This document shows, one piece after another, positions 16,904-26,183 of a stretch of 64,000 bases of DNA. The notes under the pieces were generated by a model, which searched no databases, was not told the DNA's origin, and worked only from the letters and a program-made list of their open reading frames with translations. The DNA is taken from assembly GCF_000026145.1 (NCBI RefSeq), contig NC_009445.1, positions 6,354,501 to 6,418,500 on the forward strand, given 5' to 3'. Source of the stretch: Bradyrhizobium sp. ORS 278. Lineage in GTDB: Bacteria; Pseudomonadota; Alphaproteobacteria; Rhizobiales; Xanthobacteraceae. Within the stretch, counting starts at the first letter, position 1. Every line of letters starts with the position of its first letter. Position numbers and translations under genes: made by a program.

Positions 16904-17818
16904 TTACGGCTTGTACGATTCCGGGTCCGGCGAATCCGACGGCTTGGCGAACTCGGCCTTCAGCTCGGCGGAGATCGGGGTATTCAGGTTCAGGCCCTTC
17001 GGCGGGATCTTCTGCATGAACCATTTGTCGTACAGCTTGGCGCCCTCGCCGCTGGTGTAGATCTTGGCGGTGGCGGCATCGACGACCTTCTTGAACTGCG
17101 GATCGTCCTTGCGCAGCATGATTCCGTAGGGCTCGGGCTTGGAGAACGCGTCGCTGGAGATGACGTAGGCGGCCGGATCCTTCGAGCTGGCGACGAGGCT
17201 GGCGAGCAGGATGTCGTCCATCACGAAGGCCACCGCGCGATCGGTCTCGACCATCAGGAAGGCTTCGGCGTGATCCTTGGCCGGGATGATGTTGATGCCG
17301 AGGCCGCGCGCGGCATTGGCCTCGGTCAGCTGCTTGATGTTGGTGGTGCCGGCGGTCGATACGACCGGCTTGCCCTTCAGATCATCGATCTTGGTGATGT
17401 TGCTCGCCTTCTTCGAGACGTAGCGGCTCGCCGTCAGGAAGTGGGTGTTGGTGAAGGAGATCTGCTTCTGGCGCTCGGCATTGTTGGTGGTCGAGCCGCA
17501 TTCCAGGTCGATGGTGCCGTTGGCGAGCAGCGGGATGCGCGTCGACGACGTCACCGGGTTGAGCTTGACCTCGAGCTTGTCGAGCTTGAGCTCCTTCTTC
17601 ACGGCATCGACGATGCCCATGCAGATGTCGATCGCGAAGCCGACCGGCTTCTGATTGTCGTCGAGATAGGAGAATGGGATCGAGGAGTCGCGGACGCCGA
17701 GCGTGATGGCACCGGTCTCCTTGATGGTCTTCAAGGTCCCCGTCAGGTCTTCCGCCTGCACTTGGCCGGCGCAAAGCGCGGCGGCGAAGGCGAGGCCGAA
17801 TAGGCGAAGCTGCTTCAT
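16904..17818 (-). CDS. gltI: Glutamate/aspartate-binding periplasmic protein
   Basis: 304-residue SBP family 3 protein: signal peptide to VQAED, then ligand-binding lobes with GAITLGVRDSSIPFSYLDDN, DLECGSTTNNAERQKQI and VVSTAGTTN. The pattern, including ECGSTTNNAER, matches GltI of the gltIJKL system. GAGGAG lies six bases before ATG 17818. First gene of the operon, so its promoter is in 17819-18000. Confidence 0.92.
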   Translation of the reverse strand: MKQLRLFGLAFAAALCAGQVQAEDLTGTLKTIKETGAITLGVRDSSIPFSYLDDNQKPVGFAIDICMGIVDAVKKELKLDKLEVKLNPVTSSTRIPLLANGTIDLECGSTTNNAERQKQISFTNTHFLTASRYVSKKASNITKIDDLKGKPVVSTAGTTNIKQLTEANAARGLGINIIPAKDHAEAFLMVETDRAVAFVMDDILLASLVASSKDPAAYVISSDAFSKPEPYGIMLRKDDPQFKKVVDAATAKIYTSGEGAKLYDKWFMQKIPPKGLNLNTPISAELKAEFAKPSDSPDPESYKP

Positions 17819-18379
17819 CTGTATCTCCTCAATTCGGCTGAGTGCCGGATGCTTGCATGAACCCGAACAAACTCAAAATGCCCCGGCTTCGGACGATCTC
17901 CGGCCCGGGAGAGCGCGGGCACCATAGACCGCCCCGCGGCGGGAAGTTCTCGGACGCTTGCGACAAATTGCCTGTCGGGCATCCCCTTCGACAAGACGTT
18001 CCGGCCGATGCCGCGCCAAACGCCGTGATGGTAAACTACGAGGCCCACAGCAGTCGGACGACCAGACGAAAGCCTCACGCGAGCGGTTCCCCGGCGCGCT
18101 GCAACCGCGGCCGGCGGGCCTCATGGTTCGAGACGCGCCGCGCGCCGTCAGCTTGACTAACGTCTGCTCAATCGGCGCGTCGCTCCTCACCATGAGGGGC
18201 ACCACCGAGCTTTATCAAATCCACCAGTCCTCGCCCTGAGGAGCCCGCCTAAAGCGGGCGTCTCGAAGGGCGGCCGCAGGCGATGAACATCGCCGCAACA
18301 ACTCTTGCCTAGCCGTCTCAAGCAGTGAGCGATCAGCACCACCGGCTCCAAGCGAGGTGTTCTCATCCTTCTCCCCAAC
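17819..18379. other. Intergenic stretch, repeat-bearing, no gene
   Basis: No credible gene. The left part should carry the gltI promoter; 18117-18274 is a palindromic repeat (separate entry). The short ORFs here lack ribosome binding sites. Confidence 0.6.
18117..18274. repeat. CCTCATGGTTC / CTCCTCACCATGAGG repeat, copy 1
   Basis: Shares GGCCTCATGGTTC, GCTCCTCACCATGAGGGG and CCCTGAGGAGCCCGCC...GCGTCTCGAAGGGCG with the block at 20412-20541, although the modules come in the other order. Palindromic, non-coding. Confidence 0.65.
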
Positions 18380-19762
18380 TCACAGCGGCTTCCGCAACTC
18401 GCCCAGATCCCAGAACAGTCCCGCCATCAAACCCAACGCCTCTTCCGTAACATCCAGAAGAATGTGCTCGTCCGGCGCGTGCTGCGAGCAGCCGGGGTAG
18501 GAGTGCGGGACCCACATGGTCGGCATCTTCAGCACGTCGGCAAACACGTCGTTCGGCAGCGAGCCGCCGAAGTTCGGCAGCACGGCGGGCGGCTTGCCGG
18601 TGCTCATCCTGATGGAGTCCGCGGCCCATTTGATCCAGGGGCTGTCGATGTCGGCGCGCGAGGCCGCGAAGCCTTGCGTCATGGTGACATCGATCATCGG
18701 GAAGCCGTGTGCGACGAGATGGGCCTTCACGTCCTCGACGATGGTGTCGACCTTGGTGCCGACCACGAAGCGCAGTTGCAGCACGGCGCGGGCGCGGCCC
18801 GGAATCGCGTTCGCCGGCTTGTCGATATTGCCGGAGGATATCGCCAGCACCTCGAGCGTGTTCCAGGCATACAGCCGCTCCGCCGGCGTCAGACCTTCCT
18901 CGCCCCAATTGTCCGACAGCGCCGGCTCGTCGGCGGTCGGCTCGACCTTCACGTCGGCGAGGATGGCGCGGATCGCGTTGGTGAGGCGCGGCGGCTTCAG
19001 CGACTCCAGTTTGATGCGGCCGTGGCCGTCGACCAGCGTCGCGATCGCATTGGCGAGGATGGTGGCGGGGTTGGCGAGCACGCCGCCCCAATTGCCGGAG
19101 TGATTGCCGCCCTCGCGCAGATTGACGTCGAGATGCAGCCGGATGCCGCCGCGGCAGCCGAGAAAGATGGTGGGACGCGCGGTCGACAGCCGCGGGCCAT
19201 CGGAGCCGATGAAGACGTCGGCCTTGAGCGCCTCGCGCTTGAGGTCGGCCACCTTGGCGAGATCCGGCGAGCCGATCTCCTCGCCCATCTCGATGATGAA
19301 TTTGGCATTGAAGCCGAGCTTGCCGCCGCGGGCCTCGCGCACCGCGCGCAGCGCCGCCATGTTGATGCTGTGCTGGCCCTTGTTGTCGGCGGTGCCACGG
19401 CCATAAAGGCGATTGCCCGCCGGCGTCACCGACCAGGGATCGCGGCCGTCACGCCATTCGCCGGTCATGCCGTCGACGGTGTCACCATGGCCGTAGCTCA
19501 GCACGGTCGGGGCGCTGTCGCTCTCATGACAGGTTGCAATCAGGAACGGCGAGCGGCCGCTCGGCGAGGCCACGAGCTCGGAGGTGAAGCCGAGTTCGGC
19601 AAAGGACGGCGTCAGCTCGTTGGTGAGATAGGATGCGAGCTCCTCTTTCCGCTCGGGATTGAGGCTCTCGGTGCGATAGGCGACGCGGCGGCCGAGCTCG
19701 GCCAGGAAGTCACCGCTGGTCAGGCTCTGACGGGCACGGGCGATTGCATCAATCCTGGTCAT
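18380..19762 (-). CDS. M20-family metallopeptidase/deacylase
   Basis: 460 residues of the ArgE/DapE/ACY1/CPG2 family. Zinc ligands and catalytic residues: SYGHGDTVDG, YGRGTADNKGQ (bridging Asp), the general base and ligand EMGEEIGSPD, and the late histidine in PHSYPGCSQHAPDEH. The dimerisation domain sits in the middle (about 210-340). Likely an N-acyl-amino-acid or dipeptide hydrolase in the cytoplasm; no neighbours point to a substrate. Confidence 0.85.
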   Translation of the reverse strand: MTRIDAIARARQSLTSGDFLAELGRRVAYRTESLNPERKEELASYLTNELTPSFAELGFTSELVASPSGRSPFLIATCHESDSAPTVLSYGHGDTVDGMTGEWRDGRDPWSVTPAGNRLYGRGTADNKGQHSINMAALRAVREARGGKLGFNAKFIIEMGEEIGSPDLAKVADLKREALKADVFIGSDGPRLSTARPTIFLGCRGGIRLHLDVNLREGGNHSGNWGGVLANPATILANAIATLVDGHGRIKLESLKPPRLTNAIRAILADVKVEPTADEPALSDNWGEEGLTPAERLYAWNTLEVLAISSGNIDKPANAIPGRARAVLQLRFVVGTKVDTIVEDVKAHLVAHGFPMIDVTMTQGFAASRADIDSPWIKWAADSIRMSTGKPPAVLPNFGGSLPNDVFADVLKMPTMWVPHSYPGCSQHAPDEHILLDVTEEALGLMAGLFWDLGELRKPL

Positions 19763-19980
19763 GGCGCTTTTCCAGTCACGACGAAGGCGGCGTCATATCG
19801 GGATCATGGGGCCAGCGGAAGGGGCTGGCTTTGAATTCAGTAGAGCATCGGCCTGGTCTCGGATTTCGGAACCGCCCGTCTCGCGCCTTGGCATGAACAC
19901 CGGCACGCGCACCCTCGTTCTCGCGATGCAATTGCGCATCCGAGCTTGTCGCCTTGAACACCCTCGATCAACGGAGGGCG

Positions 19981-20318
19981 CGGGGAATGCCGGGTGAAGG
20001 CCTCACCCATGGCCCGCCTGCAGAAAAAAAGCAGGCGGCAGTCACCACAGGTTCAGCCGGTCATCCCGGCATTCCCCGCGCGACGGTTTTTACGCGTATA
20101 GCGCGCTCTCCCCGGTGTCCGGCTCGATAGCCACCGTCGCCGGCAGGATCATCGCCCGCCAGCTTGGCACCAGCGTCGGGGTGCCAGGACCACACGCCTT
20201 TGCGTCCGCCAGATGCCGTTCGTCCGCGCAGGCTTCCCCACGCTGCGGCATACCGACAGCCGTCGCATCCCCACCTCGCGAGTCGTGACGATCGCGATGC
20301 GCCCCTCCGTGTGAGGCG
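19981..20318 (-). repeat. About 345-bp dispersed repeat, copy B (inverted to copy A)
   Basis: Reverse complement of the element at 2745-3088. The 98-bp end module (19981-20078) has the same 13-bp terminal arms and a near-identical interior; here the arms extend by a further GCG/CGC. A short minus-strand ORF (20090-20380) lies within it and is not counted as a gene. The stretch 19763-20559 holds no other gene. Confidence 0.8.
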
Positions 20319-20411
20319 GGATTTCGGAAATAAAGCATATATTCGGGTATTCGTAAAGCGAAATTCGCCTGGAGTCTCACGGTTCTAGACGCGCTCCATA
20401 CGAACTTTGAA

Positions 20412-20541
20412 CCCTCACCCTGAGGAGCCCGCCGCAGGCGTGCGTCTCGAAGGGCGAGGCCCGGACCGTGGCCTCATGGTTCTCAGGGCGATGCAAGCGC
20501 ATCGCCCGAACGCGCCGCAAGCGGCGCTCCTCACCATGAGG
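20412..20541. repeat. CCTCATGGTTC / CTCCTCACCATGAGG repeat, copy 2
   Basis: Contains CCCTCACCCTGAGGAGCCCG, GCGTCTCGAAGGGCGAGGCC, GCCTCATGGTTCTCAG and GCTCCTCACCATGAGGGG, as in copy 1. It lies 18 bases after the ThDP-enzyme stop codon. Confidence 0.65.
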
Positions 20542-20559
20542 GGAAGGAGTTCGCGCTCT

Positions 20560-22224
20560 TCAATTCACCGCGTTGCTGACCATCACCTCGATCAGCTTGG
20601 TGCCGGGGCGGCGGAAGGCCTCCGACAGCACAGGCTTCAGCTCGCGCGGATCGCTGACGCGCAGCGCCTCGCAACCGAGCGACTTTGCCAGGCTGGCAAA
20701 ATCCACCGGCGGGTCGACGAAATCCATGCCGATGTAGTTGTCGTCGCCGTGGAACGACAGCAGGCGCTGCTTGATGATGCGATAGCCGCCATTGTTGACG
20801 ATGACGACCGAGAGCGGAAGCTTGTGGTGGGCGGCGGTCCACAGCGCCTGGATCGAATACATCGCGCTGCCGTCGCCGGAGTAGCACACCACGGGGCGAT
20901 CGGGATTGGCGAGGCTGACGCCGACCGAGGCCGGCAGGCCCCAGCCGATGCCGCCGGAGGCGAGGCCGTGATAATTGTAGCGGTCGCGATACGGCCACAA
21001 CGCCGTCATGTAGCGCGCCGAGGTCAGGCCCTCGTCGACCAGGATGCCATGCTCCGGCACGGCCTGCGCGACCTGCAGCGCCAGATAGTCCGGATCGATC
21101 GGCGTCCGCTCGCGCGCGGCTTCGATCTGCGTCGTCAGCGTGCGGCGGCGGGCGCTCCAGTTCTTCGGTGACAGCTCCGCGATGCGCGCTTGCGCGGCGG
21201 CCTGCAGGGCCGAACCGCCGAGCGCGCGCAGCAGCGGCGTCAGTTGCAGCAAGGTCTCGCGGACGTCGGCCTTGAGCGCGATCTCGGCGCCGAAATTCTT
21301 CCCCAGCTCCCAGTCCACGAGGCCGATCTGGACGATCGGCAGGCCCTCGGGCAGCGGCTCGGTCTCGCTGTGGACGGACATGCGCAGCGGATCGGCGCCG
21401 AGCACGATCAGGAGATCATGCGGCGCCAGGAGGTCGCGCACCTGCTTCTGCGTGCGCGACAACGAGCCGATGTAGCAGGGATGCTCGGAGAGGAAATGCG
21501 CCCCATAGGGCGCCGACTGCTGATGCACGGGCGCGCCGATCGCCGCGGCGAAGTCGGCGGCGGCCCGCAGCGCATCGCTCTTGACGATCTCGTCGCCGGT
21601 GATGATCACCGGCCGCTGGGCTTTCAAAATGCGCTGCGCCAATGCTTGCAATGCGCTCGCCGAGGGGAGCACGCGGGCATCGACCCGCGTCGCGCGGCCG
21701 AGCTCGATGCCGGCCTCGGCGTTGAGGATGTCGCCGGGCAGCGAGATGAACACCGGTCCGGTCGGCGGCGTGGTCGCGACCTTGGCGGCGCGTCTGACAA
21801 TGCGCGGCAGATCCTCGAGCCGCGTCACCTCGACCGCCCATTTCACCAGCGGCTCGGCCATGCGCACCAGCGGGCCATAAAGCAGCGGCTCCATCAGGCC
21901 GTGGCTCTGCTCCTGCTGGCCGGCGGTAAGGATCATCGGCGTGCCGGTGAACTGCGCGTTGTAGAGCGAGCCCATCGCATTGCCGAGCCCCGGCGCGACA
22001 TGGACGTTACAGGCGACCAGCCGTCCCGAGGCGCGGCTGAAGCCGTCGGCGATCGCCACCACCAGGCTCTCCTGCATCGCCATCACATAGGTGAGATCGG
22101 GATGGTCCTTCAGCGCATGCATCACCGGCAGCTCGGTGGTCCCGGGGTTGCCGAACAGATGCGTGATGCCCTCGTCCTTGAGCAGCGCGAGAAAGGCCGA
22201 GCGTCCGGTGGTGCGGTTTTTCAT
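20560..22224 (-). CDS. ThDP-dependent decarboxylase, benzoylformate-decarboxylase-like
   Basis: 554 residues with the three-domain ThDP fold (PYR, central, PP). The ThDP glutamate is Glu52 (AMQE), a histidine equivalent to MdlC His70 is His75 (NVHVAPGLGNAMG), and the PP domain has GDGSAMYSIQALWTAA. The loop FGNPGTTELP has Thr where benzoylformate decarboxylase has the catalytic Ser26. Overall order resembles MdlC more than acetolactate synthase; acetolactate-synthase-like annotation is also common. A 2-oxo-acid decarboxylation role is likely, substrate unknown. GGAGGAAA precedes ATG 22224. Confidence 0.8.
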   Translation of the reverse strand: MKNRTTGRSAFLALLKDEGITHLFGNPGTTELPVMHALKDHPDLTYVMAMQESLVVAIADGFSRASGRLVACNVHVAPGLGNAMGSLYNAQFTGTPMILTAGQQEQSHGLMEPLLYGPLVRMAEPLVKWAVEVTRLEDLPRIVRRAAKVATTPPTGPVFISLPGDILNAEAGIELGRATRVDARVLPSASALQALAQRILKAQRPVIITGDEIVKSDALRAAADFAAAIGAPVHQQSAPYGAHFLSEHPCYIGSLSRTQKQVRDLLAPHDLLIVLGADPLRMSVHSETEPLPEGLPIVQIGLVDWELGKNFGAEIALKADVRETLLQLTPLLRALGGSALQAAAQARIAELSPKNWSARRRTLTTQIEAARERTPIDPDYLALQVAQAVPEHGILVDEGLTSARYMTALWPYRDRYNYHGLASGGIGWGLPASVGVSLANPDRPVVCYSGDGSAMYSIQALWTAAHHKLPLSVVIVNNGGYRIIKQRLLSFHGDDNYIGMDFVDPPVDFASLAKSLGCEALRVSDPRELKPVLSEAFRRPGTKLIEVMVSNAVN

Positions 22225-22273
22225 GGTGCGTTTCCTCCGGGCTGCGATGTTGTTTGTAATTGCAGGCTCTCCC

Positions 22274-22356
22274 CGTCATTGCGAGCGAAGCGAAGCAATC
22301 CAGGGGCGGCGCGCGCGACTCTGGATTGCTTGGTCGCTGCGCTCCTCGCAATGACG
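22274..22356. repeat. Palindromic repeat, TCATTGCGAGCG family, copy 2
   Basis: CGTCATTGCGAGCGAAGCG and the matching right arm GCTCCTCGCAATGACG enclose AAGCAATCC / GGATTGCTT. Same family as 3600-3698. It fills the gap between the Old Yellow Enzyme gene and the ThDP gene. Confidence 0.8.
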
Positions 22357-22373
22357 ACGGAGAGAGCTGCGGA

Positions 22374-23498
22374 CTATGCCGTCACCGTCGCGTCATACAC
22401 CGGATAGTCCGTGTAGCCCTTCTCCTCGCCGCCGTAGAAGGTCGGGCGGTTGTAGGGCGTCAGCGGCCAGCCGTGCTGCAGGCGGGCGGGCAGGTCCGGA
22501 TTGCTGATGAAGTAGCGGCCGAAGGCGATGGCGTCCGCATGCCCCGCCTGGATCGCGGCCTCCGCCGGCTCGCCGGTGAAGCCGCCGGCGCCGATCAGCA
22601 CGCCCTTCCAGACCAGCCGGAACAGGGCGATCGCCGACGGCACGTTCTGCCAGTTGACATCGGCGCGGCCGGCACCGGAGGAGCGCGGCTCGATCAGGTG
22701 CAGGTAAGCGATGCCGAGCTTGTTGAGGGCCTCAATCGCGTGCGTATACAGCGGCATCGGATCGGCCTCGCCGGAGCCGTTGGCGATGCCGTAAGGCGAC
22801 AGCCGCACGCCGACCTTGTCGGCGCCGCAGGCGGCGATCACGGCTTCCGTCACCTCGATCAGGAAGCGGCATCGGTTCTCGATGGAGCCGCCATAGCGGT
22901 CGGTGCGCTGGTTGCTGCGGGTCTGCAGGAACTGCTCGATCAGATAGCCGTTCGCGCCGTGCACCTCGACGCCGTCGAAGCCGGCCGCCATCGCATTGCG
23001 CGCGGCCTGACCATAGGCGGCGACGAGCGCCGGAATCTCATCGGTCTCGAGCGCGCGCGGCGTCTCATAGGCTGCGCCCTTGCCGTCCGCCGTCATCGCC
23101 TTGAGATCGTCGGGAATCGCGATCGCCGAGGGCGCCACCGGTGGCGCGCCGCCCGGCTGGAACGAGGAATGCGACACACGGCCGACATGCCAGAGCTGCA
23201 GGAAGATGAGTCCGCCCTTGGCGTGGACGGCGTCGACCACCTGTCTCCAGCCGGCGACCTGCCCCTCGCTATAGATGCCCGGCACGTTCGGACTGCCGGT
23301 GCCGGTCGGCAGCACCGGCGAGGCCTCGGCGATGATCAGGCCGCCCGGCGTCGCGCGCTGCGCATAGTATTCCACGTTGAGCTTGCGCGGCGCGAGCGTC
23401 TCCCTGGCGGCGCGCATGCGGGTCAGCGGCGCCATCACGACGCGATGCTTGAGATGGTAAGGACCGATCGTGAGCGGCGAAAACAGCGCAGGCAGCAT
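22374..23498 (-). CDS. Old Yellow Enzyme family alkene reductase
   Basis: 374 residues, FMN-dependent ene-reductase of the NemA/OYE type, reducing activated C=C bonds or nitro compounds with NAD(P)H. FMN and substrate motifs are in order: MAPLTRMRA, LQLWHVGRVSH, the His/Asn pair in EVHGANGYLIEQFLQ (substrate anchoring), DRYGGSIENR, and AIAFGRYFISNPDL. Divergent from the ModE-like regulator, which may control it. Confidence 0.9.
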   Translation of the reverse strand: MLPALFSPLTIGPYHLKHRVVMAPLTRMRAARETLAPRKLNVEYYAQRATPGGLIIAEASPVLPTGTGSPNVPGIYSEGQVAGWRQVVDAVHAKGGLIFLQLWHVGRVSHSSFQPGGAPPVAPSAIAIPDDLKAMTADGKGAAYETPRALETDEIPALVAAYGQAARNAMAAGFDGVEVHGANGYLIEQFLQTRSNQRTDRYGGSIENRCRFLIEVTEAVIAACGADKVGVRLSPYGIANGSGEADPMPLYTHAIEALNKLGIAYLHLIEPRSSGAGRADVNWQNVPSAIALFRLVWKGVLIGAGGFTGEPAEAAIQAGHADAIAFGRYFISNPDLPARLQHGWPLTPYNRPTFYGGEEKGYTDYPVYDATVTA

Positions 23499-23533
23499 TT
23501 CTCCCCCTGAGGACGTTGTGTTTGTCGATTGGG

Positions 23534-23557
23534 ATCATCTTGTTCGCAAAACATGAT
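23534..23557. promoter_or_regulatory. Imperfect palindrome between OYE and ModE-like genes
   Basis: ATCATCTTGTT and AAAACATGAT form inverted arms with about 8 of 10 matching positions, in the 100-base divergent gap. Possible operator for the neighbouring winged-HTH protein. Confidence 0.35.
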
Positions 23558-23598
23558 GGTGGCAATGTCCGCGCCACCTCAGTCCGAGCAGACCCTCC

Positions 23599-23988
23599 AT
23601 GCCGAAAGCGAACGCCCTGCCCTCCCTCAGCCTGCGCATCGATCTCGATGACGGCAGCCGGATCGGACCGGGCAAGATCGCGCTGCTGGAGAACATCGAG
23701 AAGCACGGCTCGATCTCGGCGGCCGGGCGCGCCATGGACATGTCCTACAAGCGCGCCTGGGACCTCGTCGACGAGATCAACCGGGTCTGCCGGCAGCCGG
23801 CGGTGGCGCGGCAGACCGGCGGCCGGAACGGCGGCGGCGCTGCGCTGACCGCGTTCGGCGCGCAATTGGTCGAACGTTACCGCCGCATCGAGCGCGATGC
23901 CGCGAACGCGGTGAAGAAGGATCTCGCCGCACTTCGCAGCGAGATCGAGAAGCCGAGGAAGGCACGCGGCGAGAAGGCCGCGTCGTAG
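23599..23988 (+). CDS. ModE-like winged-HTH regulator without molybdate domain
   Basis: 129 residues. The family pattern is clear: LENIEKHGSISAAGRAMDMSYKRAWDLVDEIN is the ModE N-terminal HTH, followed by a GGRNGGGAALTAFGAQLVERYRRIE wing. There is no C-terminal TOBE domain to bind molybdate, so this is a stand-alone ModE_N protein like those of many rhizobia. The C-terminal tail is lysine-rich. Target unknown; the divergent Old Yellow Enzyme gene is the first candidate. Confidence 0.85.
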   Translation: MPKANALPSLSLRIDLDDGSRIGPGKIALLENIEKHGSISAAGRAMDMSYKRAWDLVDEINRVCRQPAVARQTGGRNGGGAALTAFGAQLVERYRRIERDAANAVKKDLAALRSEIEKPRKARGEKAAS

Positions 23989-24101
23989 CCCGGCCGACGC
24001 GACAGGGCAGCAACCGGAAGCTGCGGGCTGCGTTGCAGCCGCGAAGACCTGTCATGACCTGACGCGATGATCTTGCGGCCGCGCCAGAACGTCATAGACA
24101 A

Positions 24102-24983
24102 ATGTCGTCATCATCCTTGCCGGAGAGCCTGCCCGTGTCCCACCCTGCCTTGTCCCCCGATCAAACAGCCGTCGTCACCGGAGGCGCCTCCGGCATCGGC
24201 CTCGCCGCGGCGAAGCGCTTCGCCGCACGCGGCATGAATGTCTGCATCGCCGATGTCGATGACGCGCGCCTCCGCGAGGCCGCCACCCAAGTGACGGCGG
24301 AAGCGACACGCGGCGGGGCCGCCATCATGACGGCGAAGGTCGACGTCGGCAGCCGCGACAGCGTGGCCGCGCTCGAAGAAGCCGTGCGCCAGCGGTTCGG
24401 CGCCGTCGATGTTTTGATGAACAATGCCGGCATCCAGCCGGGCAGCAGGATGTTCGGACCGGAGGAGACTTGGCAGCGCATTCTCGGTGTCAATCTGTGG
24501 GGCATCATCCATGGCTCGCAGGTGTTCGCCCCCGGCATGATCGCGCAAGGGCGGCCGGCGCTGATCATCAACACCGGCTCCAAGCAGGGCATCACCACGC
24601 CGCCCGGCGATCCCGCCTACAACGTCTCCAAGGCCGGCGTGAAGGCGTTCACCGAGGCGCTGCAGCACGAGCTGCGCAACACCAGGGATTGCCAGGTGAC
24701 GGCGCATCTGTTCATTCCGGGCTTCGTGTTCACGCCGCTTACGGCAAACGGCCGCGTCGAGAAGCCGGCTGCCGCGTGGACGCCGGAGCAGACGGTGGAC
24801 TTCATGCTGGAGCGCGTGCAGGCCGGCGACTTCTACGTACTGTGTCCGGACAACGACGTGCCGCGCGCGCTCGACGAGCGGCGCATCCTTTGGGCCGCCG
24901 GCGACATCGTCGAGAACCGGCCGCCGCTTTCGCGCTGGCATGCGGACTACGCGGAGGCGTTCGCGGCGTTCGTGAAGCAGTGA
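24102..24983 (+). CDS. Short-chain dehydrogenase/reductase
   Basis: 293-residue SDR. Coenzyme motif TGGASGIG (residues 26-33), NNAG, catalytic Ser in NTGSKQG, and YNVSK catalytic Tyr/Lys. The D in CIADVDD suggests NAD(H). The stop codon directly abuts the stop of the convergent membrane-protein gene with no intervening base. Substrate cannot be inferred. Confidence 0.85.
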   Translation: MSSSSLPESLPVSHPALSPDQTAVVTGGASGIGLAAAKRFAARGMNVCIADVDDARLREAATQVTAEATRGGAAIMTAKVDVGSRDSVAALEEAVRQRFGAVDVLMNNAGIQPGSRMFGPEETWQRILGVNLWGIIHGSQVFAPGMIAQGRPALIINTGSKQGITTPPGDPAYNVSKAGVKAFTEALQHELRNTRDCQVTAHLFIPGFVFTPLTANGRVEKPAAAWTPEQTVDFMLERVQAGDFYVLCPDNDVPRALDERRILWAAGDIVENRPPLSRWHADYAEAFAAFVKQ

Positions 24984-26183
24984 TCAGGACGTCTCGGGCG
25001 CCTGCACCAGCAGGCGCCTGACCAGCGCGAGCGCGGTCTCGGTGGCCGGGTCGGCCGCGATCACAGACACCGCGAGCACGATGAGATCGACCGGCTGGTG
25101 CGACAGCACGATGACATGCGTCGCATGGCGCGCGTCCATCAGCGCCACCATGCGCTCGACGGCCGGATCGGTGGCGGCCCGCCCCCACGGCGCGTCGGCC
25201 CGGCGCAACACGCGGCGTGCGGCGAGAAAATCCCGCAGCAGCGGCGGATCGAAGGCTGCAAGCGAATCCTCACGATAGCGGCGCGCGCTCTCGAAGATCG
25301 GCTGGCGGGTCAATTCGGCGATCAGCTCGTCGCGGGTGGCAGCGCCCGAGGCGCCGATCGAATCCAGCACGCCCGGCTCGCGGGCTTCGAGCACGGCGCG
25401 CAGGGCATCGCCCAGCAGCCCGATCGTGAGCACGCCGGCCATCGCAACCGCGCAGAAGCGCGACAACTGGGCGGCGTCGACATCGGGAGACAAGGCTGCC
25501 GCGGCCGCGCCGAGCACGGCCGCGCCGGCGATCCGCAGCACCGTCAGCCACACGCCCTGGCGCTGCGCCTCCGAGCTCGTGCCCGCGATCAGGATCGCGG
25601 TCACGGCGAGCAGCGCGCCGAGCGCGCCGAGCCGCACCGGCATGTCCGGCGCAAGCACGCGGAAATCGGTGATGATGAAGGGAATGACGATCAGCGCGCC
25701 GAGCGCGACGCGATCGATCGCCCGGTTTTCCCACGCGAGCAGGCTCGCTTGGTCGCGACGAAGCAGGAGTAACGCGCAGATGGCGAAGCCGGCGAGCTGG
25801 AATGCCGACAGCACCGCGGTGTGATGGGTCTCGAGCTCGACCGGGCCGAGCGCCCCGGCCGCGGCGAGCGCGGCGCCGCCGAGCAGCGCGGCAAGCTTCA
25901 GCCCGCGACGGGCGTGCCGGCGCAGCAGGCCCTCGGTGACGGCGAGCGCGCCGAGCGGGATCAGCGCAGCGGGGATCAGCGAGATGCGGTCGAGCGTGGC
26001 ATTGTCGCTCCACCAGGCGATGCCGCGCAGCAGGAACAGCACAGCGACCAGCCCCAAGAGAGCGACCAGCCGTGCTGTCAGTGCTCCCCTCGGGTCACGC
26101 CGGTGCAACATCGCGGCGGCCACCGCAAGACCGATGGCGCCGCAGAGATTGACGACGGAATCGGCGATCACGACCGGCATCAT
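24984..26183 (-). CDS. Unknown polytopic membrane protein with soluble C-terminal domain
   Basis: 399 residues. About eight or nine hydrophobic helices fill residues 5-285 (for example LVALLGLVAVLFLLRGIAWW and VALGALIVIPFIITDF), then a soluble tail of roughly 110 residues follows, with DELIAELTRQPIFESARRYRE and HATHVIVLSHQPVDLIVLAV. The plan recalls the membrane half of sensor proteins, but no kinase or cyclase motif is present. ATG 26183 overlaps the stop of the upstream gene as ATGA, so the two are coupled. Function unknown. Confidence 0.75.
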   Translation of the reverse strand: MMPVVIADSVVNLCGAIGLAVAAAMLHRRDPRGALTARLVALLGLVAVLFLLRGIAWWSDNATLDRISLIPAALIPLGALAVTEGLLRRHARRGLKLAALLGGAALAAAGALGPVELETHHTAVLSAFQLAGFAICALLLLRRDQASLLAWENRAIDRVALGALIVIPFIITDFRVLAPDMPVRLGALGALLAVTAILIAGTSSEAQRQGVWLTVLRIAGAAVLGAAAAALSPDVDAAQLSRFCAVAMAGVLTIGLLGDALRAVLEAREPGVLDSIGASGAATRDELIAELTRQPIFESARRYREDSLAAFDPPLLRDFLAARRVLRRADAPWGRAATDPAVERMVALMDARHATHVIVLSHQPVDLIVLAVSVIAADPATETALALVRRLLVQAPETS

